A DNA stretch of 19,017 bases from assembly GCA_900764225.1 (NCBI GenBank), contig CAAFNG010000211.1:1-19017 (forward strand), read 5' to 3'. Source of the stretch: Lachnospiraceae bacterium. Its GTDB lineage: Bacteria > Bacillota > Clostridia > Lachnospirales > Lachnospiraceae. Numbering within the stretch: position 1 is the first letter of the stretch; each line of letters starts with the position of its first letter. Shown in pieces: positions 15,678 through 19,017 of the stretch. The notes beneath the pieces are model-generated. The model saw nothing but the letters and a program-made list of their open reading frames with translations, was not told the origin of the DNA and did no database searches. The position numbers and the translations under genes were made by a program.

Positions 15678-16961
15678 TTATTTCTCCAGAAGTTTTTCCA
15701 CACTTACAAGCTTCACGCAGAGAACAAATACTTCTGCTGCCTTGCCAAGCTCCTCGATGCTCGGATAACTCGGTGCGATACGGATGTTGCTGTCTTTCGG
15801 ATCCTTTCCATATGGATAGGTTGCTCCGGCGCCTGTCATAACAACACCGGCCTCTTTTGCCTTGGCAACGATTGCTTTCGCGCAGCCTTCCATTGCATCA
15901 AAGGAAATGAAATATCCGCCGTGTGGTTTGGTCCACTCGCCGATTCCAAGTCCGTTAAGCTCTTTGTCCAGTGTAGCAAGAACCATCTCAAACTTCGGAC
16001 GAAGGATGTCTGCATGTTTTCTCATGTGTTCATGAAGTCCGTTGATGTCCTTGAAGAAACGAACGTGGCGGAGCTGGTTCAGCTTGTCATGTCCGATGGT
16101 CTGTACTGTCATGTATTTGCGGAAATCATCCAGGTTAGCCTTGGATGCTGCAACTGCCGCAATACCGGAACCAGGGAAGCTGACTTTTGAGGTAGAAGTA
16201 AATTTATAAACGATATCCGGATTTCCTGCTTTCGCACATTCTGCAAGAATCTCAAGAAGGAAATCCTGATTGTCATCATACAGATGATGAATGCTGTAAG
16301 CGTTATCCCAGTAAATACGAAAATCCGGTGCTGCCGGTTTCAGATGTGCAAAACGCTTAACAGTCTCTTCTGAATAGGTATAGCCCTGTGGGTTAGAGTA
16401 TTTCGGAACACACCAGATTCCTTTTACTGCCGGGTCTTCATTTACATATTTCTCGACCATATCCATATCCGGGCCTTCCGGAGACATCGGGATATTGATC
16501 ATCTCGATACCGAAGAATTCTGTGATACGGAAATGACGGTCATATCCTGGTACAGGACAGAGGAATTTTACCTTGTCGAGCTTGCACCATGGTGTATTTC
16601 CCATTACTCCATGAGAATAGGAACGTGCAATTGTATCAAACATAACATTCAGACTGGAGTTACCATAGATAATGATATTCTCAGGCTCAACCTCGGACAT
16701 CTCTCCAAGAAGTCTCTTGGCTTCCGGAATACCATCGATCACTCCGTAATTCCGGCAGTCCACACCGGTCTCACATTTCAGATCTGCATCGCCCGCAAGT
16801 ACCTCCATCATTTTCATGGAAAGATCAAGCTGATCCGGTGCCGGTTTACCACGGGACATGTCCAGTGCCAGTCCTTCTGCCTTGATCTTATCAAACTCAC
16901 GGTCGAGTTCTCTCTTTAAGTCCAATAACTCTTCCCTGCTCATCTCACAATATTTTTTCAT
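15678..16961 (-). CDS. Class I aminotransferase, aspartate-type (PF12897-like, PLP-dependent)
   Basis: This 427-residue PLP enzyme resembles the class-Ic aspartate aminotransferases (Pfam Asp_aminotransf) of actinobacteria and clostridia. Marks are LDMSRGKPAPDQLDLS (33-48), NYGVIDGIPEAKRLL (71-85), YGNSSLNVMFD (99-109), VPKYSNPQGYTY (185-196), WDNAYSIHHL (218-227) with the Asp that contacts the PLP nitrogen, STSKVSFPGSG (256-266) with the Schiff-base Lys259, and SNIRIAPSYP near the C-terminus with the carboxylate-binding Arg. The likely reaction is aspartate plus 2-oxoglutarate to oxaloacetate plus glutamate; alanine use is possible. GAGGAG stands about 10 nt before the ATG. It heads a run of genes for wall synthesis and has its own consensus promoter. 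Confidence 0.9.
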   Translation of the reverse strand: MKKYCEMSREELLDLKRELDREFDKIKAEGLALDMSRGKPAPDQLDLSMKMMEVLAGDADLKCETGVDCRNYGVIDGIPEAKRLLGEMSEVEPENIIIYGNSSLNVMFDTIARSYSHGVMGNTPWCKLDKVKFLCPVPGYDRHFRITEFFGIEMINIPMSPEGPDMDMVEKYVNEDPAVKGIWCVPKYSNPQGYTYSEETVKRFAHLKPAAPDFRIYWDNAYSIHHLYDDNQDFLLEILAECAKAGNPDIVYKFTSTSKVSFPGSGIAAVAASKANLDDFRKYMTVQTIGHDKLNQLRHVRFFKDINGLHEHMRKHADILRPKFEMVLATLDKELNGLGIGEWTKPHGGYFISFDAMEGCAKAIVAKAKEAGVVMTGAGATYPYGKDPKDSNIRIAPSYPSIEELGKAAEVFVLCVKLVSVEKLLEK

Positions 16962-17082
16962 AAGTTTACTTCTCCTCTTTTTGCACAGTTAGTTGTCTGC
17001 GGTTGCTGTGTTTCCTCTGTTCGGGTTCTCTGTCTGCGGGTATTTCCACTTTATAGAGCCCGGGCAGAAAATCTCTGCGTAC

Positions 17083-17111
17083 ATTTTAGTATGGAAAAGC
17101 GCTGTTGTCAA
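17083..17111 (-). promoter_or_regulatory. Promoter of the aminotransferase (and probably wall gene) operon
   Basis: On the minus strand a perfect TTGACA (17111-17106) is followed after 17 bp by TAAAAT (17088-17083). The transcript would start near 17076 and have a leader of about 115 nt. That leader holds GCCCGGGC and two copies of CCGCAGACA 37 bp apart, whose role is unknown. Confidence 0.75.
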
Positions 17112-17139
17112 ATCTTTCGTGGAAAATCCTGCACTTCTC

Positions 17140-17168
17140 TTGCATGGCTCTTATTTTTCCTCTATACT
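17140..17168 (+). promoter_or_regulatory. Promoter of the methyltransferase gene
   Basis: TTGCAT (17140-17145) and TATACT (17163-17168) are 17 bp apart; each box is within one or two bases of consensus. The start of transcription would be near 17175. It is placed back to back with the minus-strand promoter of the aminotransferase, about 30 bp away. Confidence 0.65.
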
Positions 17169-17255
17169 GATAAAAATGAGTTGCTTTGAGAAATCCACAG
17201 TTCAGGAGAGTTCCTGCTGCTATGGAAATATGATATGAAAGAGGTATAAAACATC

Positions 17256-18119
17256 ATGTGGATTGCAGATGGTTGGAAAGAATATGAAGTACTTGATACA
17301 TCGAAAGGAGAAAAACTGGAGCGCTGGGGAGATTATCTCCTGGTCCGCCCGGACCCACAGGTTATCTGGGATACCCCACGTAAGAACCGTGGCTGGAAGC
17401 ATATGAACGGTCATTATCACAGAAGCAGCCGTGGCGGCGGTGAGTGGGAATTCTTTGATCTTCCTCATCAGTGGGAGATTCATTATAAAGATCTTACTTT
17501 TAATCTGAAGCCTTTCAGCTTCAAACATACGGGACTTTTTCCGGAGCAGGCTGTTAACTGGGACTGGTTTGGTGAAAAGATCCGCAATGCAGGACGTCCG
17601 ATCAAAGTGCTGAATCTTTTTGCTTATACTGGTGGTGCTACTCTGGCTGCTGCTGCGGCAGGTGCTTCCGTTACCCACGTGGACGCTTCCAAAGGTATGG
17701 TCAACTGGGCAAAAGAGAATGCGGCTGCTTCCGGTCTTTCCGGTGCACCGATCCGCTGGCTTGTGGATGACTGTGTAAAATTCGTTGAGCGTGAGATCCG
17801 TCGTGGTAATCATTACGATGCGATCATTATGGATCCCCCTTCCTACGGACGTGGACCGAAGGGTGAGATCTGGAAGATCGAGGATGCTATTCATCCGCTG
17901 ATCAAGCTTTGTACGAAGATCTTAAGTGATGATCCGCTGTTTTTCCTGGTGAATTCTTATACAACAGGTCTTGCACCGGCAGTTCTGACTTATATGCTGG
18001 CTACGGAGCTGAAGCCCTGGAAGGGAACAGTGGATTCGCAGGAGATCGGGCTTCCTGTGAAAGAGACGGGACTTGTGCTGCCTTGTGGTGCTTCAGGACG
18101 GTGGTGTTCCTCCCGGTAG
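17256..18119 (+). CDS. Class I SAM-dependent methyltransferase (RlmI/PF10672-like, probable rRNA methyltransferase)
   Basis: This 287-residue protein belongs to the Methyltrans_SAM family that includes the 23S rRNA cytosine methyltransferase RlmI. FSFKHTGLFPEQAVNW (87-102) lies before the Rossmann fold. Motif I is VLNLFAYTGGATLAAA (118-133), the acidic end of strand 2 is HVDASKGMV (141-149), and motif IV is MDPPSYGRGPKGE (192-204). No PUA domain is present at the N-terminus, unlike in E. coli RlmI. The target, rRNA or other, is not shown by the sequence. AAGAGGT stands 10 nt before the ATG. The gene appears monocistronic; the C-terminus GASGRWCSSR is near the family's usual end. Confidence 0.88.
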   Translation: MWIADGWKEYEVLDTSKGEKLERWGDYLLVRPDPQVIWDTPRKNRGWKHMNGHYHRSSRGGGEWEFFDLPHQWEIHYKDLTFNLKPFSFKHTGLFPEQAVNWDWFGEKIRNAGRPIKVLNLFAYTGGATLAAAAAGASVTHVDASKGMVNWAKENAAASGLSGAPIRWLVDDCVKFVEREIRRGNHYDAIIMDPPSYGRGPKGEIWKIEDAIHPLIKLCTKILSDDPLFFLVNSYTTGLAPAVLTYMLATELKPWKGTVDSQEIGLPVKETGLVLPCGASGRWCSSR

Positions 18120-18281
18120 GATATGGATGTTTCACTTCCTTATTAGCCTGGATTTTTTTCCTTTTTTCTTTTTTCTTTTAATGTGGCACTTTGGCGTGTG
18201 GCGGGTTTCCCCTCCTGGCCACGCAGTTGTTCTGCGTTTTGGATGTGAATAGTTGTTGACAGAGTGCTGGATGTAGCGTGG

Positions 18282-18322
18282 ATTCCAGGGGCTTTTAGTA
18301 AGTTGGTTATTCCAGGGGCTTT
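18282..18322. repeat. 14-bp direct repeat, 27-bp period
   Basis: ATTCCAGGGGCTTT occurs at 18282-18295 and again at 18309-18322, with a 13-bp spacer. The two copies are identical. No function is apparent; a protein binding site pair or the scar of a duplication are possibilities. Confidence 0.7.
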
Positions 18323-18414
18323 CCTTTTTTAATCTGTTCAGGCTGTTGGTTTGTGTTATTTCCTTACAACCTAATCTCACAGTTATTTTGCGTTGGGGAA
18401 TATGTATATTTTTT

Positions 18415-18468
18415 CGGCTTAGTCTTGCATGCTACGTTATTGGTAGTGTCAGGCTGAGCCGATTTTTT
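18415..18468 (+). terminator. Long wobble-paired terminator on the plus strand
   Basis: CGGCTTAGTCTTG (18415-18427) pairs with CAGGCTGAGCCG (18450-18461) through Watson-Crick and U-G pairs and one bulge, and CTAC/GTAG continues the stem inside. TTTTTT follows at 18463-18468. The wobble pairs are allowed only in plus-strand RNA; in minus-strand RNA they become A-C mismatches. The structure therefore ends a plus-strand transcript, either the methyltransferase mRNA with a 300-nt tail or a separate small RNA. Confidence 0.65.
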
Positions 18469-18528
18469 ATTTTCGATATACAGGAACAAGTGTGTTATGC
18501 AGACTACTTTCCGTCCACCTTAAACAAT

Positions 18529-18579
18529 TTACGCTGCATCCAATGCCGTCGCATCCATCGCCATGTTCGTACCTTTCAT
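18529..18579 (-). CDS. Doubtful micro-ORF, 16 residues, within the possible repeat element
   Basis: The minus strand reads MKGTNMAMDATALDAA then a stop. The last ten residues are two imperfect five-residue units, AMDAT and ALDAA, encoded by a 15-bp tandem repeat with 12 of 15 bases identical. The ribosome site (GGGA about 13 nt upstream) is poor. It may simply be part of a structured RNA or repeat; I list it because the repeat keeps the reading frame. Confidence 0.15.
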   Translation of the reverse strand: MKGTNMAMDATALDAA

Positions 18580-18623
18580 ATTTCTACAATCCCAGAACAG
18601 CGGCGTGCCCGGAAAGGGGGAGC

Positions 18624-18672
18624 GCGAGGGGGAAAAACGGGCTTCGCTAACTCTGAGTGCTTTCCCCCTCGC
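18624..18672. repeat. 12-bp perfect inverted repeat with 25-nt loop
   Basis: GCGAGGGGGAAA (18624-18635) is the exact reverse complement of TTTCCCCCTCGC (18661-18672). No T-run follows the stem on either strand. The GC-rich composition of 18600-18672 differs sharply from the flanks. It is probably the core of an intergenic element or structured RNA. Confidence 0.7.
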
Positions 18673-18761
18673 AAGTTACCCTACACCAAGTAGTTCCACC
18701 AAAAAGAAATCAAAAATAGTAACAAAACAATAATTCTCCTGTTTTTTCCAGACAATTATGC

Positions 18762-18790
18762 TTGAACCCCCTTTAGAGCAGGACTATAAT
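18762..18790 (+). promoter_or_regulatory. Near-consensus promoter of the Cys-rich peptide gene
   Basis: TTGAAC (18762-18767) is followed after 17 bp by a perfect TATAAT (18785-18790). The start of transcription would be near 18797, leaving a leader of under 20 nt that contains the ribosome site AAAGGAG. Confidence 0.75.
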
Positions 18791-18813
18791 GAAAGAAAAA
18801 GGAGCGTGATCTT

Positions 18814-19002
18814 ATGAAGACGGAGACTTCAAACAACTCTCTCCCTTTCACCTGTACTCCGGCTTATGACCGGGATGCCTGCAAGGGATGTGTCTGTTCT
18901 ACCTGTTATGAACAGGAATTCTGTGACCGGTGCAGCTCCTGTGTGGAGCAGAGCCATCGCAAGGAACGGTGTAATGCTTATGAAGGTGCTTATAATTACT
19001 AA
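18814..19002 (+). CDS. Small cysteine-rich protein, unknown function
   Basis: The 62-residue product has nine cysteines (14, 23, 26, 28, 31, 37, 40, 43 and 53), mostly in CxxC or CxC spacing: CKGCVCSTC at 23-31 and CDRCSSC at 37-43. There is no signal peptide or membrane segment; the protein is polar and ends in a tyrosine-rich tail (YEGAYNY). AAAGGAG stands about 9 nt before the ATG, and a near-consensus promoter precedes it. The spacing suits a zinc or iron-sulfur site; a precursor of a thioether-bridged peptide is another possibility, but no maturase is visible because the window ends 15 bp after the stop. I do not recognise the family. Confidence 0.75.
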   Translation: MKTETSNNSLPFTCTPAYDRDACKGCVCSTCYEQEFCDRCSSCVEQSHRKERCNAYEGAYNY

Positions 19003-19017
19003 CCCCATCAATGCTTC

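Larger units (their letters stand above)
18120..18813. other. Long intergenic region with much secondary structure and no convincing gene
   Basis: This stretch of about 690 bp separates the methyltransferase gene from the Cys-rich peptide gene. It holds a T-rich tract (18152-18179), a small hairpin ACGCAG-TTGTT-CTGCGT followed by T's (18221-18240), a 14-bp direct repeat (18282 and 18309), a wobble-paired terminator (18415-18468), a GC-rich part with a 12-bp perfect inverted repeat (18624-18672), and the promoter of the next gene. Open frames across it (up to 115 codons) have no ribosome site and an unnatural composition. I suspect part of it is a dispersed repeat or an RNA gene. Confidence 0.6.

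Noticed and set aside
16994..17039. TGTCTGCGG twice, 37 bp apart, in the aminotransferase leader
   Set aside because: Only 9 bp each in a low-complexity TG/C-rich stretch; could easily be chance, noted in the promoter entry only.
17220..17894. 224-codon open frame antisense to the methyltransferase gene
   Set aside because: It mirrors a well supported methyltransferase with intact motifs and extends over the promoter area of that gene; no coding signal of its own.
18256..18284. TTGACA in the spacer as promoter of a small RNA
   Set aside because: The bases 16-18 bp downstream (such as TGGATT) match the -10 consensus poorly, so I do not call a promoter.
18132..18380. 82-codon minus-strand frame with repeated SPWN motif
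   Set aside because: The repeated motif only reflects the 14-bp direct repeat, the tail is lysine-rich from the T-tract, and there is no start signal.
18346..18693. 115-codon plus-strand frame in the long spacer
   Set aside because: It runs straight through the terminator stem and the GC-rich inverted repeat, has no ribosome site and an unnatural Arg/Gly-rich end; more likely a non-coding element.
18700..18715. GTTCCACCA resembling a tRNA or tmRNA 3' end
   Set aside because: No T-arm (GTTCGA) or acceptor partner is found at the right distance, so it is a chance match.

Overview
The window looks like a chromosomal segment of a Gram-positive gut Clostridia, most likely Lachnospiraceae (Blautia/Dorea-like). 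The evidence is strong AGGAGG-type ribosome binding sites, sigma-A-like promoters, an NAD-type glutamate dehydrogenase of the clostridial kind, an L,D-transpeptidase/Ddl/MurF wall cluster and the style of the surface polysaccharide genes. This taxonomic call is an inference from gene content, not a database match. No tRNA, rRNA, CRISPR array, intact insertion sequence or pseudogene was recognised.

Region 1 (1-8459, all minus strand) is the promoter-proximal part of an AT-rich extracellular/capsular polysaccharide operon. In transcription order it encodes a DUF4422 glycosyltransferase, a GT2, a GT4, a Gtf3/galactofuranosyltransferase-like enzyme, two Wzy-like multi-pass membrane proteins, a Wzx flippase, and the start of another small-N-terminus membrane protein that runs off the left edge. 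Genes overlap or are nearly adjacent. The unusual starts GTG and TTG are supported by ribosome binding sites. A good promoter (8380-8408) lies about 205 nt before the first gene, so the operon has a long leader. No priming transferase, chain-length regulator or nucleotide-sugar gene lies within the window.

Region 2 (8460-10911) holds an RpiR-type regulator (minus) divergent from a highly expressed-looking glutamate dehydrogenase gene gdhA (plus). A 14-bp perfect palindrome sits just after the predicted gdhA transcription start. A strong bidirectional hairpin separates gdhA from the convergent gene behind it.

Region 3 (10928-17111, minus) carries a class-Ic aspartate-type aminotransferase, an L,D-transpeptidase, D-Ala-D-Ala ligase and MurF in one direction, probably one operon for peptidoglycan precursor synthesis and cross-linking. 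Perfect hairpins without U-tracts sit between aminotransferase/ldt and ddl/murF. A small unknown membrane protein follows with its own promoter.

Region 4 (17140-19017, plus) has a SAM-dependent methyltransferase of the RlmI-like family with its own promoter, back to back with that of the aminotransferase. It is followed by almost 700 bp without a convincing gene but rich in structure: a wobble-paired terminator, a 14-bp direct repeat and a 12-bp perfect inverted repeat that may belong to a dispersed intergenic element. The window ends with a very small cysteine-rich protein behind a near-consensus promoter. The intergenic stretch and the Cys-rich protein are the least explained parts of the window.
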